NCBI GenBank assembly: GCA_003709165.1
Contig: RDRZ01000005.1
Location: forward strand, 49,814-113,813
Reading direction: 5' to 3'
DNA length: 64,000 bases
Origin: Flavobacteriaceae bacterium PRS1
Lineage (GTDB): Bacteria; Bacteroidota; Bacteroidia; Flavobacteriales; Flavobacteriaceae
Part shown: positions 43,340 to 51,350 of the stretch, piece by piece
How positions within the stretch are numbered: the stretch's first letter is position 1
Layout of the letters: each line of letters opens with the position of its first letter
Position numbers and translations under genes: made by a program
Notes under the pieces: model-generated
The model's input: only the letters and a program-made list of their open reading frames with translations
The model's database searches: none
What the model was told of the DNA's origin: nothing

Positions 43340-44410
43340 ATGAAAGCCTTAAAAAACTTTAAATTAATTCTATCTTCCCTTTTACTAATATTTGTTTTTA
43401 GTTGCAATGACTCTGATTCATCGTCAGATTCAAATTCCGAAAACACTTCTAGAATTTCAATTAGACTTTCAGATGGACCAGGAGATTACGAGAAGGTTCT
43501 TGTACATATTATTGACATTATGATTAAAAATAATGATGAAGGTGATGACGAAAATGGTTGGCAAAGTATTGCTGATATAGATCAAATAGTTGATTTGTTA
43601 GAACTTACTGGTGGAGAAAGCATTTTATTAGTTGATGATTTTGAATTGCCTTCAGGAATGTTAAACCAAATTCGTTTAGTTTTAGGAGAAGAAAATACTA
43701 TAGTTATTGAAGGAGAAGAAGAACCTATTCCATTAAAAACACAAAGCGCACAACAATCAGGATTAAAACTTAAAATGAACCATTAATTAGAACCAGGATT
43801 TACCTATAATATTATATTAGATTTTGATGTACATAAGTCTATAGTTGTTGCAGGAAATTCAGGAAATATTATTCTTAAACCAGTCATTAGAGCGAGTAAA
43901 CTTTATGCATCAGGTAAAATTCAAGGCGCTGTAAATCCTTCCGACATTCAAGTTTTAGCATCTGTAACGGTTGATGGAGGAGAAATCTCTGCTGATACAG
44001 ACGATAATGGAGTTTTTGTATTAAATGGTGTTCCAGCTGGAACTTATACTGTAGTTCTTACTCCAGATTCTAATTCTGATTATATTGAAACTATTGTAGA
44101 AAATGTCGTAGTTGTAAATGGTGTAATTACAGATATTGGGATCATTGATTTAGAACCAAAAATAGGCTCAATAACAGGAACAATCACAAATGTAGGTGTT
44201 GTTGTAACAGCTTCTGTTATGGTTGGCGGCGACACAGTATCTGTAAATATTGATGAAAATAGGGTTTTTCTTTTAGAAAACATCCCAATTGGGATTTATA
44301 CTGTAACTTTAACACCAGCTGATGGTTCTGGACTGGCTGTTAAAGAGGAATCAGATGTTGAAGTAACACAAGATACAGTAACAGATTTAGGAGAGATTAC
44401 TTTGGAGTAG
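43340..44410 (+). pseudogene. DUF4382 lipoprotein interrupted by one in-frame stop
   Basis: A paralog of the preceding gene: lipobox LLIFVFSC, DUF4382 domain (RISIRLSDGPGDYEKVLVHIIDIM, LLELTGGESILLVDDF, QIRLVLGEENTIVIEGE), then TAA at 43784-43786, after which the same frame stays open for 207 codons to 44410 and encodes the rest (LEPGFTYNIILDFDVHKS, two carboxypeptidase-regulatory-like repeats). The paralog has Leu at the stop position (QLLEPNKDYTF), so TTA to TAA is the simplest change. Full length would be 356 residues. It may be a fresh nonsense mutation or a base error. Confidence 0.85.
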
Positions 44411-44435
44411 CGATAAAATTTACAAAATATTTACT

Positions 44436-44469
44436 AAAGCGTAGTATAATTGATACTGCGCTTTTTTTT
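44436..44469 (+). terminator. Rho-independent terminator after the DUF4382 genes
   Basis: AAAGCGTAGTAT and ATACTGCGCTTT form a 12-bp stem with one mismatch around AATTG, followed by eight Ts. It separates the DUF4382 pair from the bat operon. Confidence 0.85.
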
Positions 44470-44508
44470 AACCAAATGTTAACAGTATTGCATAGAATAT
44501 TTTAACAA

Positions 44509-44540
44509 TTTGCAATGCTCAAATAAGGATGTTATATTCG
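44509..44540 (+). promoter_or_regulatory. Promoter of the moxR-bat operon
   Basis: TTTG at 44509-44512, 20 bases, then TATATTCG at 44533-44540, a good fit to the flavobacterial TTTG-N19-TAnnTT(T/C)G promoter. It lies 18 bases before the chosen moxR ATG and overlaps the alternative ATG at 44529, which is therefore unlikely to be used. Confidence 0.65.
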
Positions 44541-44558
44541 TGCTATAAAAATTATAAA

Positions 44559-45563
44559 ATGATAGAAGAAACACATACTGTTGATATTAAAAAAATCAAC
44601 GAAAAAATTGAAAAAGAAAGTGCTTTTGTTGATTTACTGACACTGGAAATAAACAAAGTAATTGTTGGTCAAAAGCACATGATAGAACGCTTACTAATTG
44701 GGCTACTTGGGCAAGGACATATTTTACTTGAAGGTGTCCCGGGACTTGCCAAAACGCTCGCAATAACCACACTTGCTAAAGCTGTAGATGGAAGTTTTAG
44801 TAGAATACAGTTCACACCAGATTTATTACCTGCAGATATAACAGGAACTTTAATTTACAACATGAAGAAAGGCGATTTCTCCATTAAAAAAGGACCAATT
44901 TTTGCAAACTTTGTTCTTGCAGATGAGATAAACAGAGCACCTGCAAAAGTACAGTCGGCATTGTTAGAAGCAATGCAAGAAAAACAAGTCACGATTGGCG
45001 ATGAAACTTTTATACTTGATAAACCATTTTTGGTTATGGCAACACAAAACCCAATAGAACAAGAAGGAACTTATCCTTTGCCAGAAGCACAAATAGACCG
45101 TTTTATGCTAAAAACAGTTATTGATTATCCAAAAATGGACGATGAGCAACAAATTGTTCGCGCTAATTTAAAAGGAGGATTTGAGAAAGTAAATCCTGTG
45201 GTGTCAATAAAGCAAATATTAAATGCACAAAAAGCTGTTCGGGAAGTGTATATGGACGAGAAAATAGAAAAATATATTCTCGATATTATTTTCGCAACTC
45301 GTTATCCTGAAAAATACAAACTTGCCGATTTAAAACCATTAATATCGTTTGGAGCTTCACCTCGTGGAAGTATTAATCTCGCCATGGCAGCTAAATGTTA
45401 CGCATTTATTAAACGACGCGGCTACGTAATTCCTGAAGATGTTCGCGCATTAGTTCACGATGTTTTGCGTCATAGAATAGGACTCACTTACGAAGCTGAA
45501 GCCGAAAATGTCACGTCAGAAGATATTATCAACAAAATTGTAAACGAGATAGAAGTACCTTAA
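44559..45563 (+). CDS. MoxR-family AAA+ ATPase
   Basis: 334 residues. Walker A GVPGLAKT, Walker B LADEINRAP, sensor MATQNPIEQEGTYPLPEAQIDRF and the C-terminal lid with GASPRGSINLA are the MoxR signatures. MoxR ATPases act as chaperones that insert cofactors or activate partners together with VWA proteins, which are encoded downstream. The ATG at 44559 is preferred because the upstream one falls in the promoter. First gene of the bat operon. Confidence 0.93.
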   Translation: MIEETHTVDIKKINEKIEKESAFVDLLTLEINKVIVGQKHMIERLLIGLLGQGHILLEGVPGLAKTLAITTLAKAVDGSFSRIQFTPDLLPADITGTLIYNMKKGDFSIKKGPIFANFVLADEINRAPAKVQSALLEAMQEKQVTIGDETFILDKPFLVMATQNPIEQEGTYPLPEAQIDRFMLKTVIDYPKMDDEQQIVRANLKGGFEKVNPVVSIKQILNAQKAVREVYMDEKIEKYILDIIFATRYPEKYKLADLKPLISFGASPRGSINLAMAAKCYAFIKRRGYVIPEDVRALVHDVLRHRIGLTYEAEAENVTSEDIINKIVNEIEVP

Positions 45564-45571
45564 TAAGTCTT

Positions 45572-45650
45572 CAGTGTTCAGTCCGCAGTTGGCAGTATTT
45601 TGCTGATTTTTAATTGAATACTTTTACTGCAAACTGAATACTGAACACTG
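45572..45650. repeat. Inverted repeat in the moxR-DUF58 gap
   Basis: CAGTGTTCAGT...CAGTTGGCAGTA (45572-45597) is the near-complement of TACTGCAAACTGAATACTGAACACTG-like sequence at 45625-45650; about 22 of 26 positions pair. Each arm itself is built from repeated CAGT/ACTG words. A large hairpin would form in the operon mRNA. Confidence 0.65.
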
Positions 45651-45662
45651 TTTTCTGATAAG

Positions 45663-46529
45663 ATGGATACCAAAGAATTACTAAAAAAAGTACGCAAAAT
45701 AGAGATTAAGACACGTCGTTTGTCCGATCATTTTTTTGGTGGCGAATACCATTCCACCTTCAAAGGGCGTGGTATGACTTTTAGTGAAGTGCGTCAGTAT
45801 CAATATGGTGACGATGTGCGAAATATCGATTGGAATGTTACTGCTCGTTATCAAGAACCTTTTATAAAAGTTTTTGAAGAAGAACGAGAATTAACCATGA
45901 TGCTTATGGTAGATGTTTCTGGTTCGGAATTCTTCGGGACAGAAAAACAATTTAAAAATGAAATTGTAACCGAAATTGCTGCCACACTTGCCTTTTCGGC
46001 AACTCAAAATAATGACAAAATAGGATTAATCTTATTTTCAGATGCGATAGAACTTTATATTCCGCCAAAAAAAGGACGTACACATGTACTTCGTATTATT
46101 CGTGAATTGATAGAGTTTAAACCAAAAAGCAAACAAACCAATGTTGCTGAAGCGTTAAAGTTTTTATCGAACGTGATGACCAAAAAAGCCATTGTTTTTG
46201 TGCTTTCCGATTTTATAACAGACGACTACAAACAAACGCTTAAAATTGTTTCAAAAAAGCATGACGTTACAGGAATTAGAGTGTACGACAAAGGCGAAGA
46301 AGCTATTCCTAATCTTGGTATGGTGCAAATGCAAGATGAAGAAACGGGAGAGCTGTTATTGGTAAATACGTCTTCTAAAAAAGTAAGACTTAATTATAGC
46401 AAGTTTTATCAAGACAAAGTAGATTATTATAAAGATAGTTTTACAAAATCTGGAGCAGGTATCATTAACTGTCGTGTTGATGAAAGCTATGTAAAAAAAT
46501 TATTAGGATATTTTAAACGAAGAGGATAA
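45663..46529 (+). CDS. DUF58 domain protein (VWA-like)
   Basis: 288 residues, cytoplasmic. GRGMTFSEVRQYQYGDDVRNIDWNVTARYQEPFIKVFEEERELTMMLMVDVSGSEFFGT is the classic DUF58 segment, with a MIDAS-like DVSGS at its end. LPLMVLSDFITD-like strands follow (VFVLSDFITDDY). DUF58 proteins are constant partners of MoxR ATPases. Second gene of the operon after a 100-base gap filled by an inverted repeat. Confidence 0.92.
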   Translation: MDTKELLKKVRKIEIKTRRLSDHFFGGEYHSTFKGRGMTFSEVRQYQYGDDVRNIDWNVTARYQEPFIKVFEEERELTMMLMVDVSGSEFFGTEKQFKNEIVTEIAATLAFSATQNNDKIGLILFSDAIELYIPPKKGRTHVLRIIRELIEFKPKSKQTNVAEALKFLSNVMTKKAIVFVLSDFITDDYKQTLKIVSKKHDVTGIRVYDKGEEAIPNLGMVQMQDEETGELLLVNTSSKKVRLNYSKFYQDKVDYYKDSFTKSGAGIINCRVDESYVKKLLGYFKRRG

Positions 46530-46551
46530 AAACGATTTTTTAGATTTAAGA

Positions 46552-48261
46552 ATGAAGATTTACGATTTTAGATATAAGAATTTTAATAAAGAAGCGAAAC
46601 AATCTTCGGTCTTCGGTCTTCGGTCTTCTCTCATTTTCTCTTTTCTCTTTTCTCTTTTCTCTTTTTTCTCTTTTTCGCAAGTCACGTCTTCAATAGATTC
46701 AACTGCTATAAAAATTGGAGAACAGATTACCTATAAAATTCAAATTGAAACCGATTCAACACAATTTGTTGTTTTTCCTGAAGGGCAAACATTTCTACCT
46801 TTAGAAATGATAGAATCCTATCCAATTGATACAACAAAACACGATGTAAAATTTAGGCTGATTAAAAAATATGGTTTAACACAGTTTGATTCTGGAGTTT
46901 ATTTTATTCCAAGGCAAAAAATAATTATTGGAGATAAAACAATATTTACAGATTCTTTAAAAGTTGAGGTTAATAACATTGTTGTAGATACCACCAAACA
47001 AGGATTATTTGATATTAAACCAATTATAGAAGTAAGCAAAAGCCCAAGTAATTGGTGGAAATACGCATTCTATATAGTGTTGGTATTAGCAGTTATTTCT
47101 GGTTTATTATACTGGTTTGTATGGAGAGAAAAACCATTAACTAAAGAAGAAAAAGTTGCCTTGCTTCCACCATATGAACGTGCCAAAATAGCATTGCAGG
47201 AGTTAGACAAATCCGACTATTTAAAAAATGAAGAAATAAAGGAATACTATTCAGAATTAACAGATATTATAAGAAAATATCTTGACGAAAAAGTGTACGA
47301 CCATGCTCTTGAAAGTACAACCGAAGAGCTGATAAGTAGGTTACATCTTTTAAAAGATGGGCAGCAAATAGATTTGAGTAAGGAGGATATAAAAACTATC
47401 GAAAATATTTTAAAACGAGCTGACTTGGTAAAATTTGCAAAATCCAAACCAGATATTGCGCTTGCTGAATTAGATAGAAAAACAATAGATTTAGAGATTG
47501 ACCATGTTAAAGAATCACTCCCAGAACCAACTGAAGAAGAAAAATTGCTGAATCAAAAATATAAAGAAGAGCAGGAACGCAAAAAAAAGAGAAGAAAAAT
47601 TATAATAACAATAATTGTTGCTGTATTTCTTTTTATGACAACAATTGCTGGTTTTATAGTAAAATATGGTTTTGAGTATGTAAAAGACACTATTATTGGT
47701 CACAAAAGCAAAGAGCTATTAGAAATTAAAAGTTGGATAACAAGTGAATATGGCGCGCCAGGAATAACAGTAACAACACCAAAAGTTCTCAGGCGTATTT
47801 CTGTAGAATTACCAGACGAATTAAAAGATAAAGTTGAAGTAACAATGTTTGCTTATGGTGGCAATTTAACTTCTAATATCGATATTGTTGTTGGGACAAC
47901 TAAATATAATAATCAAGAACAAGGTAAAAAAGAAGGCGAAGAAGAAAACAAAATTGACTTAGTGCAAATTGCAGAAAACAGTATAAAAACATTAGAAAGT
48001 AAAGGCGTAGAAAATATAATTGTTAAGCAAGAAAAATTTACAACACCAAATGGAGCTTCAGGGTTAAAGACCTTTGGAACAGCAAGTTTTCCAATCGCAG
48101 AGAAATTTCTAAATGGGAATTATATGTTATTAGGTTTCACGGCCGAAAATATTTTACAAACTGTAATGATTACCTGGAAAGGCAATGATGTGTATGCGGA
48201 CCAAATAGTAGAACGGATATTAAATTCAATAGAATTAATTAAACTTAAAGAAGACGAATAA
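46552..48261 (+). CDS. Bat-operon membrane protein of unknown function
   Basis: 569 residues. The N-terminus has an unusual signal peptide whose hydrophobic part (LIFSFLFSLFSFFSFSQ, about 27-43) is encoded by heptanucleotide repeats. A periplasmic beta domain (about 45-160), one membrane helix (WWKYAFYIVLVLAVISGLLYWFVW, about 168-191), a helical cytoplasmic part with YYSELTDIIRKYLDEK (like the C-terminal part of BatD/DUF4381 proteins), a very basic stretch and a second helix (IIITIIVAVFLFMTTIAGFIV, about 350-370), then a C-terminal domain. Position between DUF58 and BatA suggests a BatD-like scaffold. The stop codon abuts the next ATG. Confidence 0.85.
   Translation: MKIYDFRYKNFNKEAKQSSVFGLRSSLIFSFLFSLFSFFSFSQVTSSIDSTAIKIGEQITYKIQIETDSTQFVVFPEGQTFLPLEMIESYPIDTTKHDVKFRLIKKYGLTQFDSGVYFIPRQKIIIGDKTIFTDSLKVEVNNIVVDTTKQGLFDIKPIIEVSKSPSNWWKYAFYIVLVLAVISGLLYWFVWREKPLTKEEKVALLPPYERAKIALQELDKSDYLKNEEIKEYYSELTDIIRKYLDEKVYDHALESTTEELISRLHLLKDGQQIDLSKEDIKTIENILKRADLVKFAKSKPDIALAELDRKTIDLEIDHVKESLPEPTEEEKLLNQKYKEEQERKKKRRKIIITIIVAVFLFMTTIAGFIVKYGFEYVKDTIIGHKSKELLEIKSWITSEYGAPGITVTTPKVLRRISVELPDELKDKVEVTMFAYGGNLTSNIDIVVGTTKYNNQEQGKKEGEEENKIDLVQIAENSIKTLESKGVENIIVKQEKFTTPNGASGLKTFGTASFPIAEKFLNGNYMLLGFTAENILQTVMITWKGNDVYADQIVERILNSIELIKLKEDE
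46603..46676 (+). repeat. Heptanucleotide simple-sequence tract in the coding start
   Basis: Three exact TCTTCGG units (46603-46623), then variants TCTTCTC and repeated TCTTTTC/TTTTCTC units to about 46676. The unit length of seven is not a multiple of three, so gain or loss of one unit would shift the frame within the signal peptide. Confidence 0.75.
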
Positions 48262-49266
48262 ATGTTTGAAGGCATAGAATTTATTAGCAAACAAATGTTT
48301 TGGCTACTGTTATGTATTCCATTGGCGATTCTATGGTATGTTTTAAAACATAAAAACCAAACAGCAACATTCAAAATATCAAGCACTAAAGGTTTTAAAG
48401 TTGGTAATTCTTGGCTTCCTAAATTAAAACACCTCATGTTTGTTTTTCGATTATTTGCATTAGTACTCATTATTACAGCATTGGCACGACCACAAACAGT
48501 AGATGTTTCAACCAAAACAAAAACCACTCGAGGAATTGATATTGTTATGGCTATAGATGTTTCGGCAAGTATGTTGGCAAAAGACCTAAAGCCCAACCGT
48601 TTAGAAGCACTAAAAAAAGTTGCAGCCGAATTTATTAAAGGACGACCAAACGATAGAATAGGACTCGTAGAATACGCAGGAGAGAGTTATACCAAAACGC
48701 CAATAACAAGCGATAAAGCTATTGTGTTAAGAGCGTTAAAAGAGATAAAATACAATACAATAATTGAAGGAGGCACAGCTATTGGCATGGGTTTAGCTAC
48801 AGCTGTAAACCGCATAAAAGACAGTAAAGCAAAAAGTAAAGTAATTATACTATTAACAGATGGTGTAAATAATACAGGGTTTATAGACCCAAATACCGCC
48901 AGTGAACTTGCTGTTGAATATGGTATTAAAACCTATACAATTGGAATAGGAACCAATGGAATGGCATTATCACCATTTGCTATAAACCGAAATGGTGGTT
49001 TTGAATATAGAAGATTAAAGGTAGAAATTGATGAAGAGCTATTAAAAGAAATAGCAGAAGTTACAGGAGGAAAATATTTTAGAGCAACAGACAATAAAAA
49101 ACTAAAAGAAATATATAAAGAAATAAATAAATTAGAAAAAACAGATGTCGAAGAATTTAAATTCTATAATTACGAAGAAAAATTTCGTCCATTAGTTTTC
49201 CTTGCTGGTTTTTTTTTACTGTTAGAATTGTTATTGCGATTCACAATATTTAGAAGCTTTGTGTGA
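48262..49266 (+). CDS. batA: VWA domain membrane protein BatA
   Basis: 334 residues. Membrane helices at both ends (FWLLLCIPLAILWYVL; FRPLVFLAGFFLLLELLLRF) flank a von Willebrand A domain with the MIDAS motif DVSAS (in GIDIVMAIDVSASMLAKDL), GGTAIGMGL and LLTDGVNNTG. In Bacteroides the Bat proteins were linked to aerotolerance; the molecular task is unclear. The ATG directly follows the stop of the preceding gene, so translation is coupled. Confidence 0.92.
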   Translation: MFEGIEFISKQMFWLLLCIPLAILWYVLKHKNQTATFKISSTKGFKVGNSWLPKLKHLMFVFRLFALVLIITALARPQTVDVSTKTKTTRGIDIVMAIDVSASMLAKDLKPNRLEALKKVAAEFIKGRPNDRIGLVEYAGESYTKTPITSDKAIVLRALKEIKYNTIIEGGTAIGMGLATAVNRIKDSKAKSKVIILLTDGVNNTGFIDPNTASELAVEYGIKTYTIGIGTNGMALSPFAINRNGGFEYRRLKVEIDEELLKEIAEVTGGKYFRATDNKKLKEIYKEINKLEKTDVEEFKFYNYEEKFRPLVFLAGFFLLLELLLRFTIFRSFV

Positions 49267-49321
49267 AATGAGAAACAATTATAAATATAAGTTGGTGTGA
49301 ATTCGTGAAATTAGTATCTAT

Positions 49322-50356
49322 ATGCAATTAGAAGAAAAAATATGGTTTTGGTTACTGCTAATTATTCCAATAATTATAGTATTCTTTATAATACTACAAT
49401 TGTGGAAACGCTATGTTCAAAATAAATTTATAAGTAAGCAAATGCTTAAAAAATTAAGCCCAACCAAATCCTTATTCAAACCAATATTAAAACTTTTTGT
49501 ATTGTGTTTAGCATTTATGTGTTTAATAATAGCATTGGTTAATCCTAAAATTGGCACAAAATTAGAAACAGTGAAACGTGAAGGCGTGGATATTGTATTT
49601 GCTATCGATGTTTCTAAAAGTATGCTGGCAGAAGATATTGCGCCAAACCGATTGGAAAAAGCTAAGCAATTAGTAACTCAAATCATAAATAATCTGGCAA
49701 GTGATAGAATAGGCATTATTGCTTATGCAGCAAAAGCATTTCCGCAATTACCAATTACTACAGATTATGCTGCTGCTAAAATGTTTTTACATAGCATGGA
49801 TACTGATATGCTCTCTTCACAAGGCACAGCAATTGACCAGGCTATACAGTTGGCAAGAACCTATTATGATGATGATGAGCAAACAAATCGTGTGCTTATA
49901 ATTATTTCTGACGGAGAAGATCATAGTAATATTGCATCAGACGTTGCAGAAGAAGCGAGCTATGAAGGAATTCGGATTTTTACCATTGGTGTTGGAACTA
50001 TTAATGGAGGTCCAATACCAATAAAGCGAAACGGCATTGTGCTTAATTACAAAAAAGACAGTCAAGGCGAAACGGTTATTACCAGATTAAATGAAGAAAC
50101 TTTAAAAGATATCGCTGCAAAAGCTAATGGAGTTTACATCAATGGGTCAAACACAAAACAAGTTGTCGAAGAAATCAGAGATATTTTAAATAAAATGGAT
50201 AAAAAAGAATTTGAGGCCAAGCAGTTTGCCGAATTTAAAGATCAATTTCAATGGTTTCTTGCCCTCGGTCTTTTCTTTTTATTTTTAGACATATTTTTAT
50301 TAGAACGCAAAACAGCATGGCTAAATCGTTTAAATTTATTTAATGAGAATCTCTAG
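49322..50356 (+). CDS. batB: VWA domain membrane protein BatB
   Basis: 344 residues, paralogous to BatA: N-terminal helices (IWFWLLLIIPIIIVFFIIL and a second near 60), a VWA domain with MIDAS DVSKS (GVDIVFAIDVSKSMLAEDI), SSQGTAIDQAI and IISDGEDHSN, and a C-terminal helix. Order BatA-BatB-BatC-BatD is the standard one. Confidence 0.92.
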   Translation: MQLEEKIWFWLLLIIPIIIVFFIILQLWKRYVQNKFISKQMLKKLSPTKSLFKPILKLFVLCLAFMCLIIALVNPKIGTKLETVKREGVDIVFAIDVSKSMLAEDIAPNRLEKAKQLVTQIINNLASDRIGIIAYAAKAFPQLPITTDYAAAKMFLHSMDTDMLSSQGTAIDQAIQLARTYYDDDEQTNRVLIIISDGEDHSNIASDVAEEASYEGIRIFTIGVGTINGGPIPIKRNGIVLNYKKDSQGETVITRLNEETLKDIAAKANGVYINGSNTKQVVEEIRDILNKMDKKEFEAKQFAEFKDQFQWFLALGLFFLFLDIFLLERKTAWLNRLNLFNENL

Positions 50357-50366
50357 TTCCCACGCA

Positions 50367-50384
50367 TCCCGATAGCTATCGGGA
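50367..50384. repeat. TCCCGATAGCTATCGGGA palindrome
   Basis: A perfect 18-bp palindrome in the batB-batC gap, flanked by GAATCTC on both sides. Same family as 25022 and 29506. Confidence 0.65.
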
Positions 50385-50498
50385 GGAATCTCATCAATCA
50401 AAGCAGAACCCAATTAATTAAAACTAATGGATTAAAAAACAATTTTTATAAATTCTTTAACGAACAAAAATACTGAATTTTATATCTTGCCATTTATA

Positions 50499-51272
50499 AT
50501 GAAGCAACTATTAGTAATCATAATAACCTTAATTTCAAGCGTTTCTTTTGCACAAGAGATAGACAAAGCATTGCAAAAATCTAACGATTATGTTTACGAC
50601 GGGAACAAATTAGTAGATGAAGATTTTGTTGCTGCAGAAAAAGAATATAGAAAAGCAATTTCAGAAAAGCCAAGCAACATCTCAGGCGCTTATAATTTAG
50701 GGAATGCGTATTATAAATCAGGTTATTATAGCGAAGCATTATTAAGGCATTTAGAATCTGCAAAATCAGCAACGAACAAAACTGATAAGCATCAGGTATT
50801 TCACAATATAGGCAATGCATTAATGCAACAGAAACAATGTAAAGAAGCTGTAGAGGCTTTTAAAAATGCCTTGCGGAATGACCCGACAGATGACCAAACA
50901 AGATACAATCTTGCTTTAGCAAAAGAATGTGTAAAACAGCAAGGAGGAGGAGATGACGATAAAGAGGATGAAGATAAAAAAGATGGAGAGGATAAGGAAG
51001 ATGAAAACAAGGACAAAGGCGATTATAAAGAAGATAAGAAAGATGGTGATGATAAAGACGATAAAGATGGCAAGCCAAAAGATGAAAAGGGAGATAACGA
51101 TAAAGAAAGTCCTAAAAAAGAAAAGAAAAAACAACGACAACAACCTAAATTATCTCCTCAACAAGTTAAGAACTTATTAGAGGCGATGAATAATCAGGAA
51201 AAGAAAGTTCAAGATAAAATAAATGCCAAAAAGGTTAAAGGAGTAAAAGTAAAAACGGAAAAGGATTGGTAA
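50499..51272 (+). CDS. batC: TPR protein BatC
   Basis: 257 residues from the ATG at 50499 (MKQLLVIIITLISSVSFAQ, signal peptide); the frame opens 12 bases earlier at a TTG. Two to three tetratricopeptide repeats cover about 40-150 (ISGAYNLGNAYYKSGYYSEALLRHLE, HQVFHNIGNALMQQKQCKEAVEAFKNAL, TRYNLALAKEC). Then a strongly charged low-complexity tail of D, K and E (about 153-215) and a basic end (LSPQQVKNLLEAMNNQEKKVQ). A periplasmic protein-interaction role is likely. Confidence 0.9.
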   Translation: MKQLLVIIITLISSVSFAQEIDKALQKSNDYVYDGNKLVDEDFVAAEKEYRKAISEKPSNISGAYNLGNAYYKSGYYSEALLRHLESAKSATNKTDKHQVFHNIGNALMQQKQCKEAVEAFKNALRNDPTDDQTRYNLALAKECVKQQGGGDDDKEDEDKKDGEDKEDENKDKGDYKEDKKDGDDKDDKDGKPKDEKGDNDKESPKKEKKKQRQQPKLSPQQVKNLLEAMNNQEKKVQDKINAKKVKGVKVKTEKDW

Positions 51273-51289
51273 ATCAATTTTTGATTTAT

Positions 51290-51346
51290 GAGTTACGGTT
51301 TCAGAGTTCAAATATTCGTAAATCGTAATTTGTAAATCATAATTCA
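51290..51346. repeat. Dispersed GATTTACGATTT-type repeat in the batC-batD gap
   Basis: Minus-strand words ATGATTTACAAATTACGATTTACG resemble the GATTTACGATTTTAGAT words at 46557-46575 before the signal peptide of the fourth-from-last-described bat gene. The gap of 78 bases holds nothing else. Confidence 0.35.
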
Positions 51347-51350
51347 ACAA

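Noticed and set aside
48120..48596. 158-codon minus-strand ORF
   Set aside because: Lies antisense across the junction of two bat genes whose frames are well supported.
50801..51143. Several overlapping minus-strand ORFs in batC
   Set aside because: They are shadows of the D/K/E-rich low-complexity tail of BatC and give Ser/Leu- or Phe/Ile-rich nonsense.
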